This document shows, piece by piece, positions 9,097 through 17,404 of a DNA stretch of 64,000 nt. The translations under genes were made by a program, and so were the position numbers. The DNA lies in assembly GCA_943370295.1 (NCBI GenBank), contig CALRQL020000018.1:7875-71874 (forward strand), written 5' to 3'. Position 1 is the stretch's first letter. Each line of letters opens with the position of its first letter. The notes beneath the pieces were generated by a model. That model was not told where the DNA came from. It saw only the letters and a list, made by a program, of their open reading frames with translations, and made no database searches. Source of the DNA: SB11 sp943370295. Its GTDB lineage: Bacteria; Bacteroidota; Bacteroidia; UBA8524.

Positions 9097-11538
9097 TTAT
9101 TTCTCGGTGTTTTTGAACTTAAGGCGAAGGCTGTTGCTTACTACCGATACCGAGCTTGAGGCCATTGCAGCTCCGGCAATCATAGGGTTTAGCAAGAAAC
9201 CGAAGGCGGGGTACAAAACTCCGGCGGCCACAGGTATTCCGATAATGTTATAGATGAATGCCCAAAACAAGTTTTGCTTAATGGCTGTAACCGTAAGTTT
9301 TGATAGCTTAAGGGCTTGGGGTATTTTGGTAAGGTCAGAAGATATAATGGTCATTTTTGCCACATCAATCGCAATGTCCGAGCCTTTGCCCATCGCTATA
9401 CTTACATCTGCCTGTGCAAGTGCCTGCGTATCGTTGATACCATCGCCCACCATTGCCACTATTTTGCCTTGTTGTTGCAGTTGTTTAATAAAATCGTGTT
9501 TATCCTGCGGCATCACTTCGGCTTTGTAATGTTGTATGCCTGCGTGGGCGGCTACTGCTTTCGCTGTATTTTCATTATCCCCTGTAAGCATATACACTTC
9601 TACACCCATGCTTTGCAGTTGTTGCACGGCTGTTACCGAAGTAGGCTTTATCACATCGGCAACTGCAATGGCAGCCAACACAGCGGTTTCATCGGCAAAA
9701 TAAAATACAGTTTTTGCCTGTTGTTGCCACTCATTAGCCGTATTGAGCAATGATTCTTTTACCGAAATATTTTTGGCCGAAAGCAGTTTTTTGCTACCCA
9801 CATAATAAGTGCGGTTGGCTACGTGGGCTTGTATGCCCATACCTGTAATACTTTCAACATGAATGTGATGATGTTCAGCTTTGGCAACATTGCCGTCAAG
9901 ATATTTTACAACAGCCTCGGCCAGCGGATGCTCGCTTTTGGCTTCAATGGCATACAATACAGGGGCAAGGGTTGCTATATCAGTATCGGCAGTCCATTCA
10001 ATATTGGTAACAGTAGTATTTCCCTCGGTTATTGTGCCGGTTTTATCAAGCACTATGGCGGTTACTTTGTGGGCAGTTTCAAGGCTTTCAGCATCTTTTA
10101 TCAATATTCCCGCATCAGCACCTTTACCTACGCCAACCATAATGGCTGTGGGTGTGGCTAATCCCAATGCACAGGGACAGGCTATTACCAAAACAGTAAC
10201 CACTGCCAACAGTGCTTGCGATACGGCATTATCTCCCCCGAAAACCAACCACACTAACCCGCTCAGAATGGCCAGTACTATTACAACGGGCACAAATATT
10301 TTGGCTATTTTATCTACTAAGTGCTGCACTGGGGCTTTACTGCCTTGCGCTTCTTGAACCATTTTAATTATTTGAGCAAGAATGGTATCGCCGCCTACTT
10401 TTTGAGCTTTGAAACGCAAACTGCCTTTTTGGTTAATGGTACCTGCAAATACTTTAGCACCTTCGTGTTTTTCAACGGGCAAAGGTTCACCGCTAATGGT
10501 ACTTTCATCTATAAACGAGTGTCCGTCGGTAACAATACCATCCACGGGAATTTTTCCGCCCGGCTTCACTACTAATATGTCTCCTACTTTTACTTCCGCA
10601 ATTTTTATTTCTTGTTCATGTCCGTTGCCGTGAACGATAGTAACGGTTTGCGGTTGCAAGCCTATCAGTTTTTTTAGTGCCGTAGAGGTGTTAGATTTTG
10701 CTTTCTCTTCCAGCATCTTACCCACCAAAATAAAGGCCACTACTACCGCGGCGGCTTCAAAATATACGTGGTTGTGTATGCCTTGCTGATGAAACCAAGT
10801 AGGGAAAAATGTTACCGCAGCACTAAAAATATAGGCCATACCCGTGCTTAGTGCCACCAATGTATCCATATTGGCCGAGCGGTGTTTGGCTTGTTTAAGG
10901 GCGTTTACAAAAAACTGCCTGCCAAACCAAAACACTACAGGGGTGGTAAGCACCATCATTATGTAGTTGGCAAAAGGCATATCCATAAACAGCATACCTA
11001 TTACCACCACGGGGAGACTAAGCAAAGAAGCCCAAATGGTTTTGGTTTTTAGTTCGCGGTAATAGTTTTGATGTGCCTCTTCTTTCAGTTGTCGGCTGTT
11101 GGTTTCGTCAATCAGCAAATCATAGCCGATGGATTGCAGCGCAGCTTTTATTTTATCGGGGGTGATAATATCAGGCAAAAACTCAACTTGCAGTGAGGTA
11201 TTGGCAAAGTTTGCCGATGCGTTGATAACACCCGGTTGTGCTCTGGTAATACTCTCGGCACTGACCGCGCAAGAGGCGCAAGTCATACCTGTTACCGGAT
11301 ACGTTTTTTTGATAGCTGGCACATCGTAGCCTACGTCACGTATTGCCGCTACAAGGTGGGCAATGCCGGTTTTCTTCTCGTCAATTTCAACAATCGCTTG
11401 TGCGTTGTTCAACTCAACTTTGTGTGAGATAACCCCGTTTTCTTTGGCAAGGGTATTGTCAATTATCAGGGCGCAATGTTCACTATCCATACCTTGTATG
11501 GGTAGGGTTACTTTTGTGAATCCGTTTGTTGCAGCCAT
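9097..11538 (-). CDS. copA: Copper-exporting P1B-type ATPase CopA
   Basis: This 813-residue P-type ATPase has two N-terminal HMA domains (about residues 7-75 and 78-145), about eight membrane helices, the Cu(I) transport motif CPC (VIACPCALGLATPT), the phosphorylation site DKTGTITEG, the SEHPLAEAV nucleotide-binding motif and GDGINDTQAL. Only the second HMA domain has an intact metal site (GMTCASC); the first reads GMDSEHC and has lost one cysteine. It exports Cu(I) from the cytoplasm. The neighbours (CopZ-like, DUF3347, MbnP-like, HMA-AraC) agree. Confidence 0.93.
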   Translation of the reverse strand: MAATNGFTKVTLPIQGMDSEHCALIIDNTLAKENGVISHKVELNNAQAIVEIDEKKTGIAHLVAAIRDVGYDVPAIKKTYPVTGMTCASCAVSAESITRAQPGVINASANFANTSLQVEFLPDIITPDKIKAALQSIGYDLLIDETNSRQLKEEAHQNYYRELKTKTIWASLLSLPVVVIGMLFMDMPFANYIMMVLTTPVVFWFGRQFFVNALKQAKHRSANMDTLVALSTGMAYIFSAAVTFFPTWFHQQGIHNHVYFEAAAVVVAFILVGKMLEEKAKSNTSTALKKLIGLQPQTVTIVHGNGHEQEIKIAEVKVGDILVVKPGGKIPVDGIVTDGHSFIDESTISGEPLPVEKHEGAKVFAGTINQKGSLRFKAQKVGGDTILAQIIKMVQEAQGSKAPVQHLVDKIAKIFVPVVIVLAILSGLVWLVFGGDNAVSQALLAVVTVLVIACPCALGLATPTAIMVGVGKGADAGILIKDAESLETAHKVTAIVLDKTGTITEGNTTVTNIEWTADTDIATLAPVLYAIEAKSEHPLAEAVVKYLDGNVAKAEHHHIHVESITGMGIQAHVANRTYYVGSKKLLSAKNISVKESLLNTANEWQQQAKTVFYFADETAVLAAIAVADVIKPTSVTAVQQLQSMGVEVYMLTGDNENTAKAVAAHAGIQHYKAEVMPQDKHDFIKQLQQQGKIVAMVGDGINDTQALAQADVSIAMGKGSDIAIDVAKMTIISSDLTKIPQALKLSKLTVTAIKQNLFWAFIYNIIGIPVAAGVLYPAFGFLLNPMIAGAAMASSSVSVVSNSLRLKFKNTEK

Positions 11539-11620
11539 TTTTGTATTAAATTTTACGATACAAAGATGGCGTAGGAAAATGGGGTGGGTGTTACAGGATT
11601 CCGGGTGAATGTTTCAAAAT

Positions 11621-12181
11621 TTACACCTCGTCTAAACTTTTACGCTGATGATTTTTGAGCTGCTTAAAGGTGCTGGGCGTAAAGCCGGTTACTTGTTTAA
11701 ACTGTGAGCTTAAATGCGCCACACTGCTATACCCCAGTTTAAAAGCCATTTCGGATAAGGTCAGTTCATCATACACCAGCCATTCTTTTACCTGTTCGGT
11801 TTTTTGGGCAATAATGTATTTCTCTAACGTGGTGTTTTCGGTTTGAGAGAAAAGCTGGCTAAGGTAGTTGTAGTCTTTACCAAGCTCTTGTTCAAGCAAT
11901 ACGGACACTTTCAGCTTTTGGTCTTCCAGATAGCCTGAGCGGATAAGGCTGATAACAAACGACTTTATGTTATTTATCAGCTTGGCTGATTTTTCTTCAA
12001 TCAGCTCAAAGCCGTTTTCTTTCAATACATCGGCAAGGGCAGCAGTGTCGAAGTCGTCGTTCAGAATTTCGGCACTGCCAAGAGTTACCTCACCTATAAT
12101 AGCCCCCGCCTTCGTAAGCTCTTCGCTTACTACTCTTATGCAGCGGGGGCATACCATATTTTTTATGTTTATTTTTTGCAT
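11621..12181 (-). CDS. AraC-family regulator with an N-terminal HMA-like metal-sensing domain
   Basis: The 186-residue protein starts with an HMA-like fold carrying NMVCPRCIRVV (Cys-X2-Cys) and ends in an AraC double helix-turn-helix (about residues 85-186: LSEMAFKLGYSSVAHLSSQF and VTGFTPSTFKQL). The fusion suggests a regulator that reads copper through its own HMA domain, or receives it from CopZ, and controls the surrounding genes. It starts 17 bases after the end of the di-haem gene and lies just upstream of copA. Confidence 0.87.
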   Translation of the reverse strand: MQKINIKNMVCPRCIRVVSEELTKAGAIIGEVTLGSAEILNDDFDTAALADVLKENGFELIEEKSAKLINNIKSFVISLIRSGYLEDQKLKVSVLLEQELGKDYNYLSQLFSQTENTTLEKYIIAQKTEQVKEWLVYDELTLSEMAFKLGYSSVAHLSSQFKQVTGFTPSTFKQLKNHQRKSLDEV

Positions 12182-12198
12182 TGCTTTGGCAAATGCTG

Positions 12199-13299
12199 TT
12201 AAAACGGACTTGAGTACCGAGAGTCTTTAGTTAATGTCTCATCGGTAAGTGTTTTTAAAAACGCTATAAGGTCGGCTTTTTCCTGTGCATCCAACATCAG
12301 GCCTTTGCTTAAGGTTTGTTGCAGGGCAGGGTCAAGCGTTGCGGATTGTTTAAGTCCGCTGTTGTAATGCTCCACTACCTGTTCAAGCGTAGTAAACCTG
12401 CCATCGTGCATATAAGGTGCAGTAAGGGCAATGTTGCGCAAGCTGGGTACCTTAAACTTAGCCTTATCACCGGCTTTGTTGGTTACTTTTTCCCTACCTA
12501 TGTCGGTAATGCTTGCATTATCATCAAGGCCGTTGTTCATGTATTGGTCGTTTTCAAAATTATCGCCTCCGTGGCAATGGGCGCAATCAGCTCCCGAAGA
12601 GTCGGGGAAAAACGGGTTATATTCTTTAAAGAACAAAATACGGCCTCTTTCTTCGGCAGGGGTAAGCTGGGCTTTGCCCTCCAAATACAAATCGTATTTA
12701 GATTTGTTTGAAACAATAGAGTTCATAAACTGCTCCATAGCCAATGATATTTTAAGCGGGGTGATTTCTTCGCTGCCAAAGGCACGCACAAATTGGTCTT
12801 TGTAGGTTTGGCTTTGGTTTAGTTTTGAAACGATATTAGCAAGGGTTTCGTCCATTTCCAACTCGTCCTGAATAGGCTTTAATGATTGGTCTCTCAGCAA
12901 GTGCGACCTTCCGTCCCAAAAAAACTCGTTAGAGTGCCAAGCCATGTTAAAAATAGTCATTGCCTGACGTTTGCCATTCAACCCGCGCACACCCACTGAG
13001 AGCTTTGCAGTATCGGTAAAAGCGTGTTCTTGGCGATGGCAGCCCGCACAAGCTAGCGAGCCGTCCTTCGACAGCATTTTCTCATAAAAAAGCATCCTGC
13101 CCAGTTTCACACCTTGTGCGGTTAAAGGGTTGTCTTGGGCAATAGTAGGAGCGGGGAATGTGCCATATTCAAGCACATAGGGGGTGTTGTCGTACTCAAC
13201 ATTAGTACCGGTATTGTTATTCTCTTTTTTACAGCTGTATGCAGTAATAAGCATTATCGAAAAAGCTGCAAGAACCATTATATATGAAGTAATCCTCAT
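12199..13299 (-). CDS. Di-haem cytochrome c peroxidase/MbnH-type lipoprotein (second copy)
   Basis: The 366-residue precursor has a lipobox-like cysteine (LITAYSCKKEN) and two c-type haem sites, CAGCH (about residue 79) and CAHCH (about 240). Conserved CcpA/MauG-family segments include LGRMLFYEKMLSKDGSLAC, RGLNGKRQAMTIFN and LRNIALTAPYMHDGRF. The family includes H2O2-reducing peroxidases, the tryptophan oxidase MauG and MbnH. It overlaps the upstream di-haem gene by 4 bases. The MbnP-like gene further upstream favours an MbnH-like role for at least one of the pair. Confidence 0.88.
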   Translation of the reverse strand: MRITSYIMVLAAFSIMLITAYSCKKENNNTGTNVEYDNTPYVLEYGTFPAPTIAQDNPLTAQGVKLGRMLFYEKMLSKDGSLACAGCHRQEHAFTDTAKLSVGVRGLNGKRQAMTIFNMAWHSNEFFWDGRSHLLRDQSLKPIQDELEMDETLANIVSKLNQSQTYKDQFVRAFGSEEITPLKISLAMEQFMNSIVSNKSKYDLYLEGKAQLTPAEERGRILFFKEYNPFFPDSSGADCAHCHGGDNFENDQYMNNGLDDNASITDIGREKVTNKAGDKAKFKVPSLRNIALTAPYMHDGRFTTLEQVVEHYNSGLKQSATLDPALQQTLSKGLMLDAQEKADLIAFLKTLTDETLTKDSRYSSPF

Positions 13300-14324
13300 G
13301 GTTTAAATTTTTTGTTGTTTACAAAATCATAATCAGTTAGGCTTTTTAAGAAAGCCACCAGTTGTTTTTTTTCCGTTTGCGAAAGCTGCAAAGGCATTAT
13401 GAGTTTGCTTTTATGCGGGTGGTTTTTCCCTCCTGTATTGTAGTGTTCCACAACCTCCTCCAATGTTTTCATTGAGCCGTCGTGCATGTAAGGTGCCGTA
13501 AGGTAAATGTTGCGCAGGGTTGGTACTTTAAACAGTGCCAAATCAGTATCTTTATTGGTAAGGCGTTTACGACCCACATCGGCGTAGGTTTCGTACAATC
13601 CGTTATTGCTAAAGGCATTGTTGGTAAAGTTAAACCCTCCGTGGCACGATGAGCAATTGGTTTTAGTACCGAAAAACAGCTCCATTCCCTTAATCTCATC
13701 AGCCGTTAATGCCCCCGTATTTTTTTGAAAGTAATAACGGTCGTATGCACTGTTACCACTAATAAAGCTACGTTGAAACATGGCCAAAGCGCGGGTAATT
13801 ACAAAGTGGTCGGGCGGACGGTTATAGGCCTCCCAACTCATTGCCACATACTCTTTGCTTTGCTGCAACCTGTCAGCAATCAGTACAATGTTAAAATCAA
13901 ACTCATTGTGCTCCTGTATGGGTACCAACACTTGCATTTCAAGCGTAGGTACTCCGCCCTCTCTTGTAAAATAAGGCAAGTAGGCTACGTTAGTAAGTGT
14001 TGGCGAGTTGCGAGTCCCTGCACGTCTTTTAACCCCTAAGCTAAATGCCACATCATCGCTAAAAGCAATATCCGCTTTGTGGCACGATGCACAACTCAAT
14101 GAACTGTCTGAAGAAAGTATCGGATCGTAAAACAGTCGCTTTCCCAATTCCCATCGCTTCAAACTATATTCATTATCGGCAGGGAAGGGAATAGGAGGGA
14201 AACCTTCGGGCACACTAATCCCGTCGCCAGTAGTAACAGCAGGAGTTGTATTTGTCTCTTTTTTGCAGGCAAACACCAGCAGCACAAGGGCTGCAAAGAG
14301 TACGTACACCCGAAGATTGCGCAT
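13296..14324 (-). CDS. Di-haem cytochrome c peroxidase/MbnH-type lipoprotein (first copy)
   Basis: The 342-residue precursor has a lipobox (LLVFACKKETN) and two haem c motifs, CASCH (about residue 78) and CSSCH (about 227), with the family blocks LGKRLFYDPILSSDSSLSC, RAGTRNSPTLTNVAY and LRNIYLTAPYMHDGSM. It lies directly after the MbnP-like gene (10-base gap) and overlaps the next di-haem gene, so all three are co-transcribed. In characterised MbnP/MbnH pairs, MbnH oxidises a tryptophan of MbnP to kynurenine. This gene is the positional candidate for that role. Confidence 0.88.
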   Translation of the reverse strand: MRNLRVYVLFAALVLLVFACKKETNTTPAVTTGDGISVPEGFPPIPFPADNEYSLKRWELGKRLFYDPILSSDSSLSCASCHKADIAFSDDVAFSLGVKRRAGTRNSPTLTNVAYLPYFTREGGVPTLEMQVLVPIQEHNEFDFNIVLIADRLQQSKEYVAMSWEAYNRPPDHFVITRALAMFQRSFISGNSAYDRYYFQKNTGALTADEIKGMELFFGTKTNCSSCHGGFNFTNNAFSNNGLYETYADVGRKRLTNKDTDLALFKVPTLRNIYLTAPYMHDGSMKTLEEVVEHYNTGGKNHPHKSKLIMPLQLSQTEKKQLVAFLKSLTDYDFVNNKKFKP

Positions 14325-14334
14325 GGTTTACAGA

Positions 14335-15309
14335 TTACTGTACTATCAGTTTTTTGGTAAGCAAGCTATAATCGCCGTTCATCAGGCTCACCATATAAAT
14401 ACCTTTTTCAAGGTTGGCTATCTCAACCGATTGTCCGACGTTTGCAGCTATTTCAGTTACCACTCTACCCGTAATATCGGTTACCTGTACCGTAGTATAC
14501 GAAACGGTGTTGTCAGTAATTTCAACACTCACGTTACTGCCGTTACTTGGGTTTGGGTATATCGCAAGCGCATTTGGCGATACTACGTTGCCAATACTGG
14601 CTAAAATGTTTTTTGCACCCGCTTCAGAAGTAAAAACGTGGTCTCTGAAGTTTTGCATCAATTTAATAGTTTCAGCACCTTCGCCGTGTACAATCAAACC
14701 GCTTGAAACATTAATATTTTCAAGAGCTTTTGTGTAATCAGCTTTAAGGTTAATATGCAATTGGCCTGAAACATTTTGTGCAGTTAAGGGTATTTGGATG
14801 GGGTAGTAGTAATCGTTACCCAAAGCGTGCAATTCATAACCGGTATTTAGGTTACTGCCTGCTTTACCTTCCATGGCTACAAAGCGGTAGCCCGCAGTCC
14901 AACCCCAGTGCATTGAAGGTGATTTGGGTGCCAAAGGGTGTCCTACCGCCCATTGCGAAGGGTCTTGGTTGTTTTGTGGTGAGTTTACACCTACAGAAAA
15001 CTTAACGCCTTCAATAGTAGTAACATTGTACGAACCTAAATCAACCGACAAGTCTGATGCAGCGTTGGCAAGAATGTAAACACCCGTGGCTTCGGTTGTT
15101 TTTCCGCCATCGTGTATAATGCTGATTTTTGAGATGTAGTATTGTAACCTGCTTACATTAAACGCATTGCCCAAGTTGTTTTCAGCGGCTAAGTTTAATG
15201 CAAAATCTTTATCCTTTAGTAGGTGTTTAACGTTCAGTTTTACAGTGGTTTGTGCTGAAACTACAGCAACTGTAAGTAGTGCCAGAACGGTTGTAATTAT
15301 CTTTTTCAT
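14335..15309 (-). CDS. MbnP-like copper-binding protein with T9SS sorting domain
   Basis: The 324-residue protein has a signal peptide (MKKIITTVLALLTVAVVSAQ), an MbnP-type domain (about 22-235) and a C-terminal T9SS type A sorting domain (about 250-324: LAIYPNPSNGSNVSV to TKKLIVQ). MbnP-family landmarks are LQYYISKISI, the tryptophan-rich block SPSMHWGWTAGYRF and the late GEGAETIKLM. Known MbnP proteins bind copper after MbnH converts a tryptophan to kynurenine. The T9SS domain suggests surface display or secretion. The gene heads a set with two MbnH-like genes. Confidence 0.82.
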   Translation of the reverse strand: MKKIITTVLALLTVAVVSAQTTVKLNVKHLLKDKDFALNLAAENNLGNAFNVSRLQYYISKISIIHDGGKTTEATGVYILANAASDLSVDLGSYNVTTIEGVKFSVGVNSPQNNQDPSQWAVGHPLAPKSPSMHWGWTAGYRFVAMEGKAGSNLNTGYELHALGNDYYYPIQIPLTAQNVSGQLHINLKADYTKALENINVSSGLIVHGEGAETIKLMQNFRDHVFTSEAGAKNILASIGNVVSPNALAIYPNPSNGSNVSVEITDNTVSYTTVQVTDITGRVVTEIAANVGQSVEIANLEKGIYMVSLMNGDYSLLTKKLIVQ

Positions 15310-15420
15310 AGCGAAGTATTACGTGTTGTTAAATTGTTTTTTAATGTAATAAATGAAAACAGTTCAGCAGTTGATGCCGAACAATAAGAAGAACTGCCCG
15401 TGACTACAGGCAAGGAGAAA

Positions 15421-15867
15421 TCAGATGCGGAAAGTTTGATAAAGCACCCCAAAATCTTTGGATAGGGGCGGCGATTTGGAGTAATGCCCGATATTGTTTG
15501 GTGCACCGATGCTGTATGTAGCCACACCCATTGTTGAGGGAATGACGGCAGCAATAATGCTTAAAGTGCTGTGTTGTTGGTCGGCTGCTTGGTGTTGCGC
15601 AGTAATATCAACTTTAGTAAAAAAAGTATGGTTGCTGCAACAAGGTGTTTTTGAAAGCCGTGTATGTGTATACGTTTGTGTTTTCGCAGGGCTGTAACAT
15701 GTACCGTCGTCAGCAGTGTTCATGCAGTTTTCAGCGGTACCGAAAAAGCTGACGTTCTTTATTGTGTTTTTACAAAAGTGAATATCCACCGCAAGCCCAA
15801 CGGATGCAGTAAAAGTTAGTACAGCTAATAGCAGTGCCAACACTTGTATGGATATTTTTTGTTTCAC
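15421..15867 (-). CDS. Small secreted HYC_CC_PP-like protein
   Basis: The 148-residue protein has an N-terminal hydrophobic signal (VLALLLAVLTFTASVGLAV) followed by DIHFC, a CC pair (TPCCSNHTF) and a late PPL (YSKSPPLSKD). This spacing resembles the small Bacteroidota family that databases name HYC_CC_PP after those motifs. Function is not established. The Cys/His content and the place at the head of a copper-handling gene run suggest metal binding, which is inference. A promoter-like box lies just upstream. Confidence 0.7.
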   Translation of the reverse strand: MKQKISIQVLALLLAVLTFTASVGLAVDIHFCKNTIKNVSFFGTAENCMNTADDGTCYSPAKTQTYTHTRLSKTPCCSNHTFFTKVDITAQHQAADQQHSTLSIIAAVIPSTMGVATYSIGAPNNIGHYSKSPPLSKDFGVLYQTFRI

Positions 15868-15880
15868 AACTTACAAAACT

Positions 15881-15888
15881 CAAATATA
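15881..15888 (-). promoter_or_regulatory. Promoter -7 box at the head of the copper gene run
   Basis: The minus strand reads TATATTTG, a TAnnTTTG match, 14 bases before the ATG of the HYC_CC_PP-like gene. A -33 TTG is not obvious. It is the most upstream candidate promoter for the MbnP/di-haem/regulator genes. Confidence 0.45.
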
Positions 15889-15976
15889 AGTTATTTTATA
15901 AATTTTACTGTTGACTTTTAATGTGTAGTAAGACGGCTAATAAGTTACAAATGTGAGTTTAGTTAACACAAAGCCC

Positions 15977-15984
15977 TAATTTTG
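15977..15984 (+). promoter_or_regulatory. Promoter -7 box of lpxB
   Basis: TAATTTTG matches TAnnTTTG and ends 5 bases before the lpxB ATG at 15990, so the transcript would start at or very near the start codon (leaderless or nearly so). Confidence 0.4.
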
Positions 15985-15989
15985 CTGTA

Positions 15990-17114
15990 ATGAAATACTA
16001 TTTAGTAGCCGGCGAGGCTTCGGGCGATTTACACGGCAGTAACTTGATGAAGGAACTGAAACGGATGGATGCTGAGGCCGAGTTTAGGTTTTGGGGCGGG
16101 GATTTGATGCAGGAGCAAGGTGGTGAGTTGGTGAGCCATTATAAAGAGCGGGCCTACATGGGGTTTTTAGAGGTGGTGATGCACCTGCGTACCATATTGG
16201 GTTTTATGAAGCAATGCAAGGCGGATGTGCTGGCTTGGAAACCCGATGCATTGATATTAATAGACTATCCGGGGTTTAACCTGCCTGTGGCTGAGTTTGC
16301 CCATGCACACGGTATTAAGGTACATTATTATATATCGCCGCAGGTGTGGGCATGGAAAGAGAACAGGGTGAAGAAGTTTAAGCAATACGTGGATGAAATG
16401 TATGTGATACTGCCCTTTGAGAAGGATTTTTATAAAAACCGCTGGCAGTACGATGTGCATTTTGTGGGTCATCCGTTATTAGATGCACTAAAGAGTTTTG
16501 CTACTGAAGATAATTTTAAACAAAAAAACGGACTTGACGACCGACCTGTGATTGCTCTGTTGCCGGGCAGCCGCAAGCAGGAAATAACCAAGATGCTGGG
16601 TGAAATGTTGAAGGTGATTGGTGATTTTCCCAAGTATCAGTTTGTGATTGCGGGAGCGCCATCGCAGCCCGTAGCTTTTTATGAAAGTTTAATACCCCAA
16701 GCGGTGAAGAGTTCGGTTAAAATCATTTCAAACAAAACCTACGATTTATTAAGTATTGCTGAGGTTGCCCTTGTTACATCGGGCACTGCCACGCTTGAAA
16801 CCGCGTTATTTGAAGTACCCGAAGTAGTTTGCTACAAGGCTAGTAATGTATCGTACCTTATTGCCAAGCAATTGGTAAAGAATATCAAATACATTTCGCT
16901 GGTAAATTTGGTGATGGATAAGGAACTGGTGCGCGAACTGATACAAGGCGAGATGACCGAAAATAACATCAAAAGCGAGTTGGTAGCCATTATTAAAGGC
17001 GGAACTAAACGCGATGCAATGTTACAAGGCTATAAAGAATTGAAAACTAAATTGGGTAACGAAGGTGCCTCGGCCAATACGGCGCAACTGATTTACCAAT
17101 CGTTCACAAAATAG
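15990..17114 (+). CDS. lpxB: Lipid-A-disaccharide synthase
   Basis: This 374-residue protein of typical length starts with LVAGEASGDLHGSNLM and contains FRFWGGDLMQEQG, YISPQVWAWKENRVK, FVGHPLLD, LLPGSRKQEI and ALVTSGTATLETALF, the hallmark blocks of LpxB. It joins UDP-diacylglucosamine and lipid X into the lipid A disaccharide at the inner membrane, so the organism makes LPS or lipooligosaccharide. The last 11 bases overlap the convergent small gene at 17104. Confidence 0.95.
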   Translation: MKYYLVAGEASGDLHGSNLMKELKRMDAEAEFRFWGGDLMQEQGGELVSHYKERAYMGFLEVVMHLRTILGFMKQCKADVLAWKPDALILIDYPGFNLPVAEFAHAHGIKVHYYISPQVWAWKENRVKKFKQYVDEMYVILPFEKDFYKNRWQYDVHFVGHPLLDALKSFATEDNFKQKNGLDDRPVIALLPGSRKQEITKMLGEMLKVIGDFPKYQFVIAGAPSQPVAFYESLIPQAVKSSVKIISNKTYDLLSIAEVALVTSGTATLETALFEVPEVVCYKASNVSYLIAKQLVKNIKYISLVNLVMDKELVRELIQGEMTENNIKSELVAIIKGGTKRDAMLQGYKELKTKLGNEGASANTAQLIYQSFTK

Positions 17115-17322
17115 TGATTTTACCTGTTTTGATAAGACTTTCAAATGCTTCAAGATTATATTCAGTAGATCTTATGTTATAAAAGTCAGTAAAGTAAAAT
17201 CCAACTTTTCTAATACTTGCTCTTAATGTTTTTTGTTCAGTGGCATTAGCATCTAATTTTTTCCTTATTAGAGTTTTAATTTTTTCTGATTCAGCTTTAC
17301 TAAAAGTGTTTTTTCCTTTCAT
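17104..17322 (-). CDS. Small conserved-looking protein of unknown function
   Basis: This 72-residue basic protein (TFSKAESEKIKTLIRKKL, then RKVGFYFTDFYNI) resembles small Bacteroidota proteins I have seen without an assigned function. It is predicted helical, with no signal peptide. Its 3' end overlaps the end of lpxB by 11 bases, tail to tail. Codon use looks normal. Function unknown. Confidence 0.6.
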   Translation of the reverse strand: MKGKNTFSKAESEKIKTLIRKKLDANATEQKTLRASIRKVGFYFTDFYNIRSTEYNLEAFESLIKTGKITIL

Positions 17323-17363
17323 GATAGATATTAATAAGACTCAAAATTAAACTTTTTAAATAA

Positions 17364-17390
17364 GTCTTTCACCCAAATAGGGTGAAAGAC
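17364..17390. terminator. Strong bidirectional hairpin terminator
   Basis: GTCTTTCACCC and GGGTGAAAGAC form a perfect 11-bp stem around a 5-base loop, with T-rich sequence in the minus direction (TTATTTAAAAAG) and TTTATT in the plus direction. It most likely ends the GH18-lectin transcript, whose stop is at 17405. Confidence 0.75.
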
Positions 17391-17404
17391 TTTATTCGGA
17401 ATAA

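Noticed and set aside
9254..11608. Several long frames on the plus strand opposite copA
   Set aside because: They have no family features, and their composition is explained by the codon use of copA on the other strand.
12199..14324. One di-haem gene split by a frameshift
   Set aside because: Each frame has its own lipoprotein signal, two haem motifs and full length.
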